Positions 19,860-31,253 of a stretch of 64,000 nt of DNA are shown piece by piece. This stretch comes from Yarrowia lipolytica (lineage: Eukaryota; Ascomycota; Dipodascomycetes; Dipodascales). A model generated the notes under the pieces. The model worked only from the letters and a program-made list of their open reading frames with translations, did no database searches and was not told the DNA's origin. Both the position numbers and the translations under genes were made by a program. Each line of letters starts with the position of its first letter. Within the stretch, counting starts at the first letter, position 1. Location of the stretch: contig NC_090771.1 in the NCBI RefSeq assembly GCF_001761485.1, positions 372,001 through 436,000 on the forward strand, written 5' to 3'.

Positions 19860-22642
19860 GGTACGATAGTAAAGTCTGTTGATACAGAAGTTGTCAGTTA
19901 CACCAAAGAAAGATGACGCTCTCGACTATATACCTCCCGGTCCTGTACTTGTACATGACAAGCTAAACACAGTTCATGCAAACACCGATCGTGCATCCTG
20001 GATTTTCCTCTTTTTTTTTTTTTTTTTTGACTCACCCGAGGTACGATAGAGGGACATGCATGCATGTTTCCATTGTGTGGCTATTTTAGCAAGGGATTGT
20101 GGACGATCTAGAGCCGACAGAGAAATGACGAGGTATATTAATGGTTGGATGAGGGTGGATGATTCGATTAACTGTACTTGTACTTTGTATCTTGTCCTCC
20201 CCCAGCGAAAAATGGCGAGTCCCCATGTCAGGGCCAAGATTTCCACCCCAACGTTAATTCACAAGGAGGCAAATTGAAGGCGAGCTACAAGGCGCTGCAG
20301 ACGAGATAGGGGAAAAAGTAAAGTTCTACCACAATTTTCACGCTTGTAGGTTTCCACATGTGTAGTTTTGATGGTCTTGTATTCTTTATGGTGTCCACAC
20401 CCACTTGATTTTGCGTTTCGGAATCTGCAGGACCATCTGTAGGTTGTTCAAAACGTTGCCAACATGGGTAGATGAGTAATTGTGCTAGAGAGATGGGTGT
20501 TGCTTTCCGAGAATTGCGGAGCTTCAATCAGTTATAATCAGCCAATATTCCGTCTATGGCACTTGCCAGCACTCCCTCAATTATCACTCTGTTCCAACCC
20601 GCGAGCAAATATAAAGGGTACTCTAGGTTTAGCCGTATCAAGTTAAAAAGGCATGTTCGGATGCATTTGGCAGTGATGAAGAGAGCAAAAACAAGCGGAG
20701 GGGAAGGTCCAGGATGTGTGTATTCCCTCGGACCAGTATATGCTGGTATTTTTCCATCGAATCTAGGTCCGAAATAGCTCGCATATTGGTGTTATCCATC
20801 GACCTCAGCGGCTCTCTTCGTCATCTCCGTCACTTGACTTTCCTCCCGCTCACCCAAATCTTTTTCGCATTTTGCTTTTTCTTCTTTTTTGATGTCGATG
20901 TCTCTTTTGGGTTTCAAAATAACAGCCCATAATGTTGCTGTAGAAGTGGACAAGGGCGTTGTTGACACTTGTTGACACTTGTCGACACTTGTTGGCCAGA
21001 TCAGTGGTTATACAGGGAAACTGACATGGTGACAGTCTTCACTTGTACGCAGTATCAGTACCAAAACAGCGCTAGTGTGTCCAGGTACGATCCAGGCACA
21101 TACTCGTATTGTGCCTTACTTTAGCTCATCTCGTACACTCTGTTTAGCTCTACTACTGTAGCCGTGTTGAAGGAGAATCCTAACAGACTCGTCCGACAAT
21201 CAATCTTCACTGCTGAATTGGGATTAGTCCGTCGCGGCAGCGGTTCAACTTGTCTCCGTGGAGCGACGGCGTTTCACTAAGGCTGTTCTCAGTATCAGTC
21301 CGAGTAATACAGTACCTCAACTGTCCATCGCAAGTACATGACCATCGGTGCAACTATTATACCGGTACCTTGAGTACAGTACATACACACATATGTCAAA
21401 CGTCACAATCGTGAACAAATTCTGCTCACCAGACCCATTGTACGTCGTACAGTACAGTACGAGTACGAGCACGATACAGGGGTACATGTTGGCATCTGCT
21501 TGGTTGCTCTGGTGTCCTTTGCTCTGGTGTCCCGATACTCTGTTATTCAGTTTTCTGACGTTGCTTCGCCATCTCCGATCCATGGGCTGTCTCACATGTG
21601 GGTGCTTTGCCCATCTGATCTTCGGGGCAAGGTCTGCGTGCTGAGAGGTGGACTCCAATGATGGTCAGAGATAGACCTTGCAGCTCTGTGCATGAGCCGA
21701 GGCTTCTGTTAAGGTTGGGTCGGAGGTTTCGGAGTCCGGTGGAGGGGGTGAGAGTACCGATTTTTTTTGAAAAGGTGGCTGATATTGTAAAATCTAAAGT
21801 TACCATTGGATTTTTCCTTCTCCCGCGAGGTCCCCTGCTGTTTTTCAGTTCTTCTAGGCCCAAAACTATCCCTTTTACAGCCCGCTCCTGCCCCACGGTA
21901 AAGTTCAACGGCTACGTGAAGTGCCGCCAAAAAGCACCTCCAAAGTCAATCTATTTTTGAAGACAATTGTCCCATAAGTGGATCACGTTTTCCCGCCGTG
22001 TGGTTCGATTGTGGAGCCAGGCTTCTAGAAAGCTCCGGTGCGTGCAAAAGGCACTCAGGTATACAAGTACAGTACCTCCGAAACATATGCGACATCCAGT
22101 TGTGATCCGTGATTGGGGTGAACATACAGACAGTGAGAAGAGAGCACCAAAAATAGCTGCCCGAGGTGTCTGAAGTCTGTGAGAACTGGATTGACAGAAG
22201 GAGCGCCCTTATCACATATCACAGATCTCACCATTATTTAATTGCAACCATGAACTGTACATACTGTGCTCGTACTGTGCTTGTAAAACACAAGTGGTCT
22301 CCCACATAAAACTACCATGACGCGGCTTACAACAAAAAACAAAGTGCATCAGGTCGCGTTTTCTACGCGAAGAGATAATATGTACAGTATGTACAGTACC
22401 TACAATAGTCAGATGGCTCATCTGCTATCACACCTACCGATAATTACACCCTCTATGGTATGAATCTATTAAGTAGTGTGTCCTTAAAGTACAGCACCTG
22501 TACCTTGGGCTCTATACACTACAATTGTGAGCTATGTGGAGGCAAGGAGCAGTCAAACTACTCCATTTACATCGAGTTCCTCGTGATTCCTGTGATTTCA
22601 ATCCTTCAACGGTAGCTCTGATGCGATAGTTTGCTCAGCCAA
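19860..22642. other. 2.8 kb intergenic region upstream of the ABC pump
   Basis: No ORF looks coding. From the pump outward (it is transcribed leftwards): a TATATA box on the minus strand at 19927-19932, a T18-like tract at about 20010-20028, a 10-bp tandem repeat at 20961-20994, a TCCGTGGA (PDRE-like) site at 21255-21262, and clusters of GTAC words at about 21365-21490, 22060-22080, 22256-22290 and 22380-22405. Confidence 0.55.
20961..20994. repeat. 10-bp tandem repeat, three units plus a partial
   Basis: Two identical GTTGACACTT units are followed by GTCGACACTT and a partial GTTG. The repeat lies about 1.1 kb upstream of the ABC pump start. The unit has no homology to a known site that I recognise. 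Confidence 0.85.
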
Positions 22643-24352
22643 CTATCTGGTGATATCAATCGTGGTTTCCCACCTCACTTGATCCAGCATATCCTCGTAG
22701 TCCGGCGTGAGGATGTTCTTTGCAATCTCAGCAGCGCGTGCCTTGAGAGCCTGCTCCTCCATACTGGAAGCCTGGTTCATCTCTATCCGCATACTGACGA
22801 GACACAGGTTGTGGTGAACCTGCCAGAACGACACGTCGGAGACGGACTTGACAAGGTTCTCAGCCAGAATGGCCTGTTCAATATCAGAGATTCGGTTAAC
22901 ACCGGGAAACGACATGATGAGCATTCCTCCAAGGGACTTGGCCAGCTGCCAACCAACGTAGCACATTGAAAGTGCAATGATAGGAGTGACAATGGAATCG
23001 AGAACCTCAGAGCCAGACCCGGGGAAGAGAAGGTAAGAAATAATAGCCAGCGAAGAGGTGATGGTCATCAAATGCGAAGGGTTGGAAAGGAAAGAGGGAA
23101 GAGGAAGCTGGGCAAGAGTGTTGTGTCGCATAGCTTTTCCGATTCGCTGATGGTTCTTCAATCCGTAGGCAGAAATGACGGTCACCAGAAGAGCAAGAAT
23201 GGTGATGCTGAGATCGGTTCCTGAAAGCACAGAGGTTCCATCCTTGCTATGCCCATGACCATGTCCATGGGTGTTTCTGTGACCATGGTCGTCAGCATGG
23301 GGCACAGATGTCATATCAGAATTGTGATCGTGCACTACATGGTCCGCATCGTAGAACACCTCAACCACAGTCTCTACAGAGTGAGAAAGGAGATCTCCAC
23401 CCATGAAAATGAGAGCGACGGAAAGCGCAAAACCAGCCAGAACCTCAGCTCGCTGAAGACCAAAGGGATGGTGGATCGACGACTTCTTCCACACCTCAAA
23501 GTTACCTAAAATATCGACTGCAGCTGTAAGAGTAGCTCCCAGAGCATCATACAGCACAAGATGCGCCAAAGCAGCCAACGCAGTGTAGTCATGCGATGAT
23601 AGAGAAAAGATGACAAACGCCGCCAGCAGATGAACGCCAGACCAGCACATACGAGCACGCTGGTCACGTGACATGGACTGCAGCGCCTCTTTTGCGTTAG
23701 GGATGGGGTGCGATTTCGGGATGGCCAAGGGCGCTTTATTTGGCTCCTCGAAGAAGTTGATTGACACCGAGGAGTGTTTGTATCTGTGACCTCGTCGTTG
23801 CGACGGCTTGACCGGCGGTGACAGCGAGTATGTGGTCTGTTCAAAATTGAAAGGGTTGGCATTGTTGACGCTAGTTGTGGAATTGTTTGCTGTGTTGGTT
23901 GTTGCATTGGTATTGTTGGGGGTCAAGAAGCCGTTTGAGTCGGCTCGAGGGTCGAATTTGCCGTCCCAGATACCGCTCTGTGGCCGTTGGGGACTCTGTG
24001 ATCGCATGGGAGATCTCGATCGAGGAGGCATTAGGGGGCTGTTGCGCGTAGGTGATGGTGCACGAAATGAGGCTCTACTGGGCGATCCTGTCATTCCTGC
24101 TTGGGTCCATTGAGGTGGTGGGGCTGTGGGTAGGTCTGCGAGCTGCGCGAGAGACGGTAGACCTGCAGAGTAGTTTGTGGAGGAGCCGGAGGTGACTGGA
24201 GCCGGTAGTAGTCCCTTGTCGTCTTCTCCATAGATGGACAATCGGAGGTTTGAGTAGGTGGACGAGGGCCGTTCTTTTTTCTTGTTGATCCGCGGCGTCG
24301 TGGGGATCGAAGAGTAGTTGCTTTCTTCCGTCGTGTCTTCTAAAATATCCAT
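22643..24352 (-). CDS. ZRG17: Cation diffusion facilitator, Zrg17-like zinc transport subunit
   Basis: Predicted 569-residue protein. Residues 1 to about 215 are hydrophilic and Ser/Pro-rich (cytosolic). A CDF membrane domain with about six transmembrane segments follows, and the cytosolic C-terminal CDF domain comes last. A His-rich loop (HGHRNTHGHGHGHS) lies between segments 4 and 5. The motif HPFGLQRAEVLAGFALSVALIF matches the Zrg17 branch. The intramembrane metal sites, normally HxxxD or DxxxD in segments 2 and 5, are replaced (YDALGAT in segment 2; SHLMTIT in segment 5). In Zrg17 this is the rule: the protein works as the non-transporting partner of Msc2 to move zinc into the ER. So a zinc homeostasis role in the early secretory pathway is inferred. 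An Msc2-like or other CDF identity is less likely. Confidence 0.75.
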   Translation of the reverse strand: MDILEDTTEESNYSSIPTTPRINKKKERPSSTYSNLRLSIYGEDDKGLLPAPVTSGSSTNYSAGLPSLAQLADLPTAPPPQWTQAGMTGSPSRASFRAPSPTRNSPLMPPRSRSPMRSQSPQRPQSGIWDGKFDPRADSNGFLTPNNTNATTNTANNSTTSVNNANPFNFEQTTYSLSPPVKPSQRRGHRYKHSSVSINFFEEPNKAPLAIPKSHPIPNAKEALQSMSRDQRARMCWSGVHLLAAFVIFSLSSHDYTALAALAHLVLYDALGATLTAAVDILGNFEVWKKSSIHHPFGLQRAEVLAGFALSVALIFMGGDLLSHSVETVVEVFYDADHVVHDHNSDMTSVPHADDHGHRNTHGHGHGHSKDGTSVLSGTDLSITILALLVTVISAYGLKNHQRIGKAMRHNTLAQLPLPSFLSNPSHLMTITSSLAIISYLLFPGSGSEVLDSIVTPIIALSMCYVGWQLAKSLGGMLIMSFPGVNRISDIEQAILAENLVKSVSDVSFWQVHHNLCLVSMRIEMNQASSMEEQALKARAAEIAKNILTPDYEDMLDQVRWETTIDITR

Positions 24353-25947
24353 TTCGGTCGAGTCGTGAAGATGTTCTTGTTCTGTACAGTACTGTACGTG
24401 GAGAGGTTATGCAAGGTTAAGGTGATATGACGTTGTAAGGGGCAGGTGGAGGAAGATGGAGGTGGTTAGAAAACAGGTAATTTCCATCATATGGCTACAA
24501 TTTTGAGTAATGTGATAGATACAGTGGTTAATGATCGTTTAACGGCAAAATATTCACCTGCTATCATAATAATATATCTGATACGATAGGGATCAAAATA
24601 TCCACATAAAAGAAGCTTATTTTCTAAACAGATTTGCAAGGTACAGTACAGGTTACTTGTACACCGTGTTGTTGGTGACGATAGTTGCGCACCTAAAAAT
24701 GGAGGTGCAAAATTTACAGCACAAGTAGTAACACTAGTCCTAGCACGTGTGTGTGGGTGTACGAGCTTGTAGACGGTATCAATTGGCTTACTAATGGAGG
24801 ATTAATAGCAAAATGTACTCCTAAATTGCGATTTATTACTTTTCATGCTGTTTTACAGTCACGAGTTGTCATGATTTCTCCACCATCAGAATACTGTAGC
24901 TACTTAAACGAGTTCTACATTTCAATGTATATTAAACACAAGATAATGCTATGAGTAGCCACTCGTACTGAGGGTACTGTACTGTAAGTATTACAGTGAT
25001 GATATGCTTGGTATCAAAATGATCCTTGGAAACTCACATCTATGGATATCTTGTTCTCTCTAAGATACCTGCCATAGTATATAACTAAAATGTGTAAATA
25101 TGGTCATAGTAGACGTTGAAATAGCACATTCCAATTAATACTACACGATCTAAACACCCTTTGCAACGTCTTCATGTTCAACTAGTCTTCCTGAAAAGAT
25201 GCTGGAACGTTGTCTTCCATCTTCCTCGGCTTACATAATCACGCTAAATCTGCTCACTCTCCCACCAAAGTAAGCCTCGGAAAATTAGGTTGTTGCGCCA
25301 CGTTTGCAAAAAATGTGGCTGGTGTCCAAACCTTAATGTGCCACAATCTGATAGGACGGAGGAGAAGGTGGGGGGTTCCGGGGCTTAAGATCGGTGATCC
25401 AAATGGTTTTTAGTTCACGGACGGGTCGCAAAAGTAGTAAAAACATGTGCCAGCTAGTTGTCACGTGACTTCTTACTGTTCGAGTCACTCTTCTAGCTGA
25501 GATTTGCCACCGAGATGCATATTATCAGTCTGGAGGGATCAGGAAGCTTCCACAGCAAAGATTGGCTGGATTGGTTGGATTAAAGGGGGTTGAGAGTGGC
25601 GTTTGAGAGAGTGAGGGAGTATGTGTGCTCTAGAAGGTTGTTTGGTTTGTATTTTTGGTCGTAATTAGTCATCACTCTTCTCTACTGGTGGTATGATTAG
25701 CTCTGGTTGAAATATAAGGAGAACCTTAGGGGAGAGTATAAGATGGTGGTTGTGGTCGAAATTTGAAAAAGTCACGACCCACATCTGTATAAACAAGTGT
25801 GAAGATTCCGAATATTCAGTCAGTTGCTTTCTACTATATCTGCAACCCCCATTTCTCCCCACCTCTCGCTTCGCCCGAGGAGTGCTTACTCACCAACTTA
25901 AACCTACTTATTTGCACCCAGCTACACTCTTCTCTATACACATCACA
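24353..25947. other. 1.6 kb divergent promoter region of ZRG17-like and YTA12
   Basis: No gene is seen. It contains GTAC clusters (24380-24397, 24640-24662, 24970-24990), a CACGTG near 24744, a GTCACGTGAC site at 25460-25469 and an exact TTTGCCACC (reverse of the PACE sequence GGTGGCAAA) at 25503-25511. An open frame continues upstream of YTA12 only through a TTG codon and is part of the leader. Confidence 0.6.
25503..25511 (-). promoter_or_regulatory. PACE-like element upstream of YTA12
   Basis: The minus strand reads GGTGGCAAA, identical to the proteasome-associated control element bound by Rpn4 in Saccharomyces. It lies 437 bp before the YTA12 ATG. A match of nine bases in this spacing may be chance, but the downstream gene encodes a protein-quality-control protease, which makes Rpn4-type control plausible. 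Confidence 0.4.
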
Positions 25948-28239
25948 ATGAACCCCAGCATCGTGTCGTTACGGACGCTACGAGTGGGTTTGCGAGTTGC
26001 CACGCGGGCTCATACACTGCCCGTGGCCCAACGGCGGCTCTTCAGCTTTCAGACATCTTCTTCCTTGCTTCGAAACTGGGTCTTCAACAAACCACAAAAC
26101 GACAAGAAAGAGAAGGACGACAAAAACGCCCCAGGAGGAATGTGGTGGCAGAACCACCGCCAGGAGGGCGGTAACAACAACCAGGGAGGCCAGGGTGGCG
26201 ACGGCAAGGATCCTAAGAAGCCCAACCTGCCCATGGGCGAATCGATCCTGACTAACCTGCTTGTGTTTGCTCTTCTGTCGTGGTATCTGTCTTCTCCTTC
26301 TAACAGCGGCCCCAAGCTGTCGTGGCAGGAGTTCCAGAGTGGCTATTTGGAAAAGGGCATGGTCAAGAAGATGACTGTCGAGAACGGCCAGCGGGTTGTG
26401 GCTGAGCTCACCTCCCCCGTGCAGCAGCCCAACGGAACCACCACCTCCATTGTGGAGTTTGCCATTGGATCTGTCGAGTCCTTCGAGCGACGAATGGAGG
26501 AGGCCCAGGACGCCCTCCACATCGCTGCTGCTGACCGAATCCCTATCCACTACGTTCGACGATCTTCTCTGCTCGGAACTCTTCTTCCCCTGATCCCCAC
26601 TATCCTCATGCTTGCCGGTTTCTTCTTCATCTCGCGTCTGGGAAGACAGGGCGGTAAGGGAGGCCCCGGAGGAGGAGGAGGACTATTCGGTATGGGTAAG
26701 TCCAAGGCCAAGCTGTTCAACAAGGAGACCGATGTCAAGACTAACTTCTCCGATGTCGCTGGTATGGACGAGGCCAAGGTCGAGATCATGGAGTTTGTTA
26801 ACTTCCTCAAGGACCCCAAGAAGTACGAGAAGCTTGGTGCCAAGATCCCTCGTGGAGCTATCTTGTCCGGACCTCCGGGTACCGGTAAGACCCTTGTTGC
26901 CAAGGCCACTGCTGGTGAGGCCGGAGTGCCCTTCCTGTCTGTGTCCGGATCCGAGTTTATGGAAATGTTTGTTGGTGTTGGAGCCTCCCGAGTGCGTGAT
27001 CTGTTCAAGCAGGCCCGTCAGATGGCCCCCTCTATTGTCTTCATCGATGAGATTGACGCCATTGGAAAGGCTCGAGGAGATGCTACGCGAGGTGGAGGTA
27101 ACGATGAGCGAGAAGCTACTCTGAACCAGCTTCTTGTTGAGATGGACGGTTTCGAGTCCTCTGACCACGTCGTTGTTCTTGCCGGTACTAACCGACCTGA
27201 TGTTCTTGATCCTGCTCTTCTGCGACCTGGCCGATTCGACCGACACATTTCCATCGACAACCCCACTGTCGAGGGCCGAAAGGCTGTCTTTATGGTGCAT
27301 CTCCAGAAGATTGTTACCGATCTGGACCGAGAGGATCTAGCCTCTCGACTGGCTGCCCTGACTCCCGGTTTCTCTGGCGCCAACGTTGCCAACGTATGTA
27401 ACGAGGCTGCTCTGATTGCAGCCCGTGCCGACGCCGACTCTGTTGATATCAAGCATTTTGAGCAGGCCATTGAGCGAGTCATTGCTGGTCTGGAAAAGAA
27501 GACCATGGTTTTCACGCCCGATGAGAAGAAGACCATTGCCTACCACGAGGCTGGACACGCCATCTGCGGTTGGTTCCTCGAGCATGCCCATCCTCTTCTT
27601 AAGGTCTCCATCATCCCCCGAGGAAAGGCTCTTGGATACGCCCAGTACCTTCCTCCGGATCTCAACCTGCTTTCTGAGGCCCAGATCACCGACCAGCTTG
27701 TCATGACTCTCGGTGGTCGAGTTTCTGAGGAGATTTACTTTGGTGACATCACCAACGGAGCCGCCGACGATCTGCGAAAGGTGACACAGTATGCCACCTC
27801 CATGGTCACCAGCTTGGGCATGTCTCCCAAGATTGGTCCCGTCAACTTTGAGGTTGCCGAGGACGGATTCAACAAGCCCTACTCCGAGGAAACTGCCAAC
27901 GTGATTGATCACGAGATTCGACGAATCATCTCCGAGGCTCACACAAAGTGCCACGAGCTGATCAGATCCAAGTCCAAGGAGATGGACCTGGTGGCTGAGG
28001 AGCTGCTGAAGAAGGAAGTCATCACTCGAGAAGACATGATCCGACTTCTGGGCAAGCGGCCGTGGTCCGAGAAGAACGACGCTTTTGACAAGTACCTCGA
28101 CAACAAGGAGGTCAAGATGGCCGACAAGGCTCAGTCAGAGGCCAAGGAGATTGAGAAGGACGAGAACGAAGTCAAGAAGGACGATGAGGAGGAGAAGAAG
28201 GACGACTCCAAGGATGGTAAGGATAAGGAGGAGAAATAA
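25948..28239 (+). CDS. YTA12: Mitochondrial m-AAA protease subunit Yta12/Rca1
   Basis: Predicted 763-residue inner-membrane protease that degrades misfolded membrane proteins and processes substrates in the matrix; it works with Afg3/Yta10 as a hetero-oligomer. The first 35 residues are basic, Ser/Arg-rich and free of acids, as in a mitochondrial presequence. Two transmembrane segments (near residues 100-115 and 210-230) flank an intermembrane-space domain. The AAA module has Walker A GPPGTGKT (about residue 308) and Walker [11 protein letters not shown], then the SRH region. The zinc protease motif HEAGH is at about residue 533. [11 protein letters not shown], the glycine-rich loop and AKLFNKETD fit Yta12 better than Afg3. 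The C terminus is unusually Lys/Asp/Glu-rich. The start is the first ATG (25948, CACAATG); upstream codons only have TTG. Confidence 0.93.
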   Translation: MNPSIVSLRTLRVGLRVATRAHTLPVAQRRLFSFQTSSSLLRNWVFNKPQNDKKEKDDKNAPGGMWWQNHRQEGGNNNQGGQGGDGKDPKKPNLPMGESILTNLLVFALLSWYLSSPSNSGPKLSWQEFQSGYLEKGMVKKMTVENGQRVVAELTSPVQQPNGTTTSIVEFAIGSVESFERRMEEAQDALHIAAADRIPIHYVRRSSLLGTLLPLIPTILMLAGFFFISRLGRQGGKGGPGGGGGLFGMGKSKAKLFNKETDVKTNFSDVAGMDEAKVEIMEFVNFLKDPKKYEKLGAKIPRGAILSGPPGTGKTLVAKATAGEAGVPFLSVSGSEFMEMFVGVGASRVRDLFKQARQMAPSIVFIDEIDAIGKARGDATRGGGNDEREATLNQLLVEMDGFESSDHVVVLAGTNRPDVLDPALLRPGRFDRHISIDNPTVEGRKAVFMVHLQKIVTDLDREDLASRLAALTPGFSGANVANVCNEAALIAARADADSVDIKHFEQAIERVIAGLEKKTMVFTPDEKKTIAYHEAGHAICGWFLEHAHPLLKVSIIPRGKALGYAQYLPPDLNLLSEAQITDQLVMTLGGRVSEEIYFGDITNGAADDLRKVTQYATSMVTSLGMSPKIGPVNFEVAEDGFNKPYSEETANVIDHEIRRIISEAHTKCHELIRSKSKEMDLVAEELLKKEVITREDMIRLLGKRPWSEKNDAFDKYLDNKEVKMADKAQSEAKEIEKDENEVKKDDEEEKKDDSKDGKDKEEK

Positions 28240-28785
28240 ATGTACATATGTAAATAACTGACGTTGTTGAATGAACCGAAAACACAAGTAGAGGAGCAAA
28301 ATGAGTGGAACGGGATACCTTGCAGCATTGATCGTGCGTGGATCTCCCCGTAACATATCATACACTCTGGTGTTAGCGCTGTCATTGAGGAGTCGTTTGG
28401 TTGACGAGTGGTAAAATAATCATGGCTACACCAAAGCCTTTTATACAGTATTGCATGGGTATAATGACCGTTTTTTTTTTAGTCCTTGAGTGTGTCTTCT
28501 CATTCCATAAAGTTGAGTCCATCCGAGGAACTACTTATGGGTTTGGAGCTCGACATAGTAGTATATACTAGAGCACCAGTTGTAATAGGTATCACTGTAT
28601 TCTTTCACTTTCATCGATTTCAATGGTATTAGTAACATCTACTTCTGACTTTTTAGCCCATTCCATTCCTATTCTGCACTTTCCATAAACATGACTCTAA
28701 TGTATGGCTCAGGCTTGCATGGCGATCTAGGGCAGTAAATATATAAAACAGGACAGATCAGAGATGTTGTCGATTTAAGCAAAAA
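28240..28785. other. Short intergenic region
   Basis: The 3' end of YTA12 lies in AT-rich sequence. TATATAAAA at 28740-28748 is a TATA box 46 bp before the F-box gene ATG. A T9 run is near 28470. No other feature is seen. Confidence 0.6.
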
Positions 28786-30120
28786 ATGAACCTACCAAAC
28801 GAGATTATCGAAATGATATTCAGACACTCTTCTGTTGAGACGTGTGTTGTTCTCAGCCAAACATGTCGTTCGTTTCGAGACATGTATCAGTTCTCCGAGA
28901 GCTTACTCAAGCAGAAGCTGCTAGCCAGATGCCCCTGGCTGCGTATAAAGGAAGACGGAGTTGAAATAGAGACTTGGGGTGAACTTGCATATGTCTTTTG
29001 TGCTCGGGTTCGCACCACTCACCCTCCGCTAGGACCTTGGTCTATCGAGGGCCTCTTTTACCATGAAAAGGGACCGTGGGAGCACGTGTTTGGAAACATG
29101 GCCCAGGGTAGGGTCCTTCAACCTCCTCGATTTATGATCCCTAAGTCTCCGGAAGACGACATTGTCGAGATTGATACTACCTACCAGTTTCCTTATGCTC
29201 CTGACTTTGAAGCGATTCATCATAGGCCAGTTGCTGAAGGTGAATATCTAGAGGGAAACAAGATGATAATCACCAACTCCAACACCGGAGTATTTGGCGG
29301 CCAGGTTTCTGTCAATCTATCAACTCTGGAAATCAAGCCAGTTGCTGAACCCATTTTTGTCAACAAGGTCGTTCGGGACGATCCCACAGGGCAGACCTAT
29401 TACGACTATCTGGGAACACTGGTGCCTGTACCCGAAGGAACTATTCATGTTACTGAACATGTGAACAATAAAGAAGTTTTGTTTGTCACAGGACATGTGT
29501 TCATCATGGTGCCCCTCAAAAACGGCCAACTGCAGGTCGACAAGAGATTCTCCTTCTCCATGATAGGGGCGTATATGATCACCCAGTTTCACGACTCAAC
29601 ATTCATCACACAGGCAACTACAAGCAGTCAGAGGATCTACTACATCAACCACCAGACTCGGGGGCTGACTACTGTTCTTGCAACCACCAATGGGCTGTTT
29701 GGAGGAGACCACTGGGAGAAGTTTGCTCTTCACAATGGCCTACTTTGGCACTTTCAGCACAATACTTTGGTTCCTTACCAGGTTGACCTTGAGCACATGG
29801 ACGACTATGGATTCGCTAGTATCCGAATGAGGGCAGATTGGCGTATTTCCTGTCATACACACGGCTTTCCTACGGGCCCTAAATTGTTACAACGGCAAGA
29901 CAAACTACAGAGGTTAGTCAGTTTGGTTTCTTTCCCCGATATGGTGTTTGACTTGTCTACTCGAACGTGCTACAAGCAGAAGAAAATGGCTACCGATCTC
30001 AGCTATCCACACGATCGATACTTTGCTGGTATTTCAGATGGCGTCATCAGGTTCTGGAGATGGAGACGGACCACCGGAGCCTTTGATCTCCCTGAAAACC
30101 AGCATGTTATTCATTGGTAG
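28786..30120 (+). CDS. F-box protein
   Basis: Predicted 444-residue protein. The first 40 residues are an F-box (MNLPNEIIEMIFRH, VETCVVLSQTCRSFRDM), which binds Skp1 and recruits substrates to SCF ubiquitin ligases. The remaining 400 residues have no repeat I can assign as leucine-rich or WD40; they are mixed beta-like segments rich in aromatic residues. A cluster of short motifs (for example GGDHWEKFALHNGLLWHF) resembles a beta-propeller-like surface, but this is speculation. The start at 28786 follows a TATA box and an A-rich leader. Many F-box proteins in Yarrowia-type genomes are lineage-specific paralogues, so the substrate is unknown. Confidence 0.8.
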   Translation: MNLPNEIIEMIFRHSSVETCVVLSQTCRSFRDMYQFSESLLKQKLLARCPWLRIKEDGVEIETWGELAYVFCARVRTTHPPLGPWSIEGLFYHEKGPWEHVFGNMAQGRVLQPPRFMIPKSPEDDIVEIDTTYQFPYAPDFEAIHHRPVAEGEYLEGNKMIITNSNTGVFGGQVSVNLSTLEIKPVAEPIFVNKVVRDDPTGQTYYDYLGTLVPVPEGTIHVTEHVNNKEVLFVTGHVFIMVPLKNGQLQVDKRFSFSMIGAYMITQFHDSTFITQATTSSQRIYYINHQTRGLTTVLATTNGLFGGDHWEKFALHNGLLWHFQHNTLVPYQVDLEHMDDYGFASIRMRADWRISCHTHGFPTGPKLLQRQDKLQRLVSLVSFPDMVFDLSTRTCYKQKKMATDLSYPHDRYFAGISDGVIRFWRWRRTTGAFDLPENQHVIHW

Positions 30121-30225
30121 AAAGGTATATAATTGATTGCATTACGAAAGATTTGATACTGTAGATAAGGCGGGAGTGACAAAAAATGGGAAAAAAATGG
30201 AAAAAAAACCCGAAAAAGAAAAAAT

Positions 30226-30316
30226 TGCGAATTCTGTGGATCGAACACAGGACCTCCAGATACTCTGACCGAAGAACGACTTCAGTCTGGCGCTCTCCCA
30301 ACTGAGCTAAATCCGC
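30226..30316 (-). tRNA. tRNA-Phe(GAA) with an 18-nt intron
   Basis: On the minus strand the gene starts GCGGATTTAGCTCAG and ends with T-arm CTGTGTTCGATCCACAG and acceptor AATTCGC plus discriminator A. Without the intron it is the classic 73-nt yeast tRNA-Phe. The anticodon loop CTGAAGA is split after G37 by an 18-nt intron (TCGTTCTTCGGTCAGAGT). The intron contains TTC near its start, which can pair with the anticodon GAA, as in other tRNA introns. A T-rich pol III terminator follows (plus-strand A run, about 30213-30224). The tRNA lies convergent to the F-box gene, 105 bp past its stop. Confidence 0.97.
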
Positions 30317-31253
30317 CAAACTTAAAAGAATATGGTCACGTGAGACCCAGAGGGGAATTCAAAAACGCTATAGCCGCGAAATTTTTAAAACATCCCCCCT
30401 TCCCAAAAATTCACGGCTCAAGGACGATTGTGTGTCATTTTGGCCCCTATCAGACACTGGTAGGACGAGGTTGGCCCCAGTATAAATATCGCGATAAGGT
30501 TGCTCAAGCGCATGAGGCATGTGATAGCACAGCCCGATTGTGTGAAGGGGTAAAAAGTGGAGCTTGTGTGTGTGTATAGAGAGAGTTGGTCTGGAAGATT
30601 GACAAAGTGGATCTGTGATATTTCGTGCCGTACAATGAGACCGGGTGTTGATATTAATACGTTGTGTTGAACAATAGTCTCCCACGATCAAACTTGCTGA
30701 AGATCACTGAAGATCAATGCTGATACTGTAGTAGCTAAGGCGACTTGTGTGCTTATTAGAGCTACACGCGTGTGTGTATTGTATTTATAGCCCCGGCTGT
30801 CGCCACTCACTCAACAGATTCCAGAATGTGTTTTTTTCACTGTCTCAGTTCGTGTGTGTAAAGACCGGGGCCATTCACTTTAGATGCATCTTCCTCCAAG
30901 ACCCTCGTTCCGAAGACACCAACCGACAGACAGACTAGGCGCAATAATTAGCTTCTTCACAATGGCCTTGTTCTAGCAGGTGGCGAGAGGTTTTCGTTCT
31001 CGGCTACTCAGAATTTGCTGTATATCATAATGGTGGAAAAACCCGATTAAGCGAAATTAAAGGATCTGTATATTCCCGTTAATTTTTTCCATTTGTCAAA
31101 AATCTTTTAGGCTCACCACATCTATATCCCGCTACACACACCATCTTTCATGTGGGGTGCAGGTGAACCGTTCGCCACCAACTTTATCTATACACATAAG
31201 ACCGCCTCTATCAGCTCCACCCTCACCTTTCAACCTGTTGACCACTTTGAAAC
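30317..31253. other. Intergenic region
   Basis: No gene is called. A TCACGTGAG element lies at 30336-30344, 20 bp upstream of the tRNA-Phe gene. C/T-rich sequence (31110-31245) precedes the start of the next gene. Short open frames here have no coding bias. Confidence 0.5.

Noticed and set aside
20000-20040. Poly-T tract as the tail of an inserted retroelement
   Set aside because: No target-site repeat or element sequence next to it; simple homopolymer.
25750-25947. Upstream extension of YTA12
   Set aside because: Open only from a TTG; the ATG at 25948 begins a clear mitochondrial presequence.
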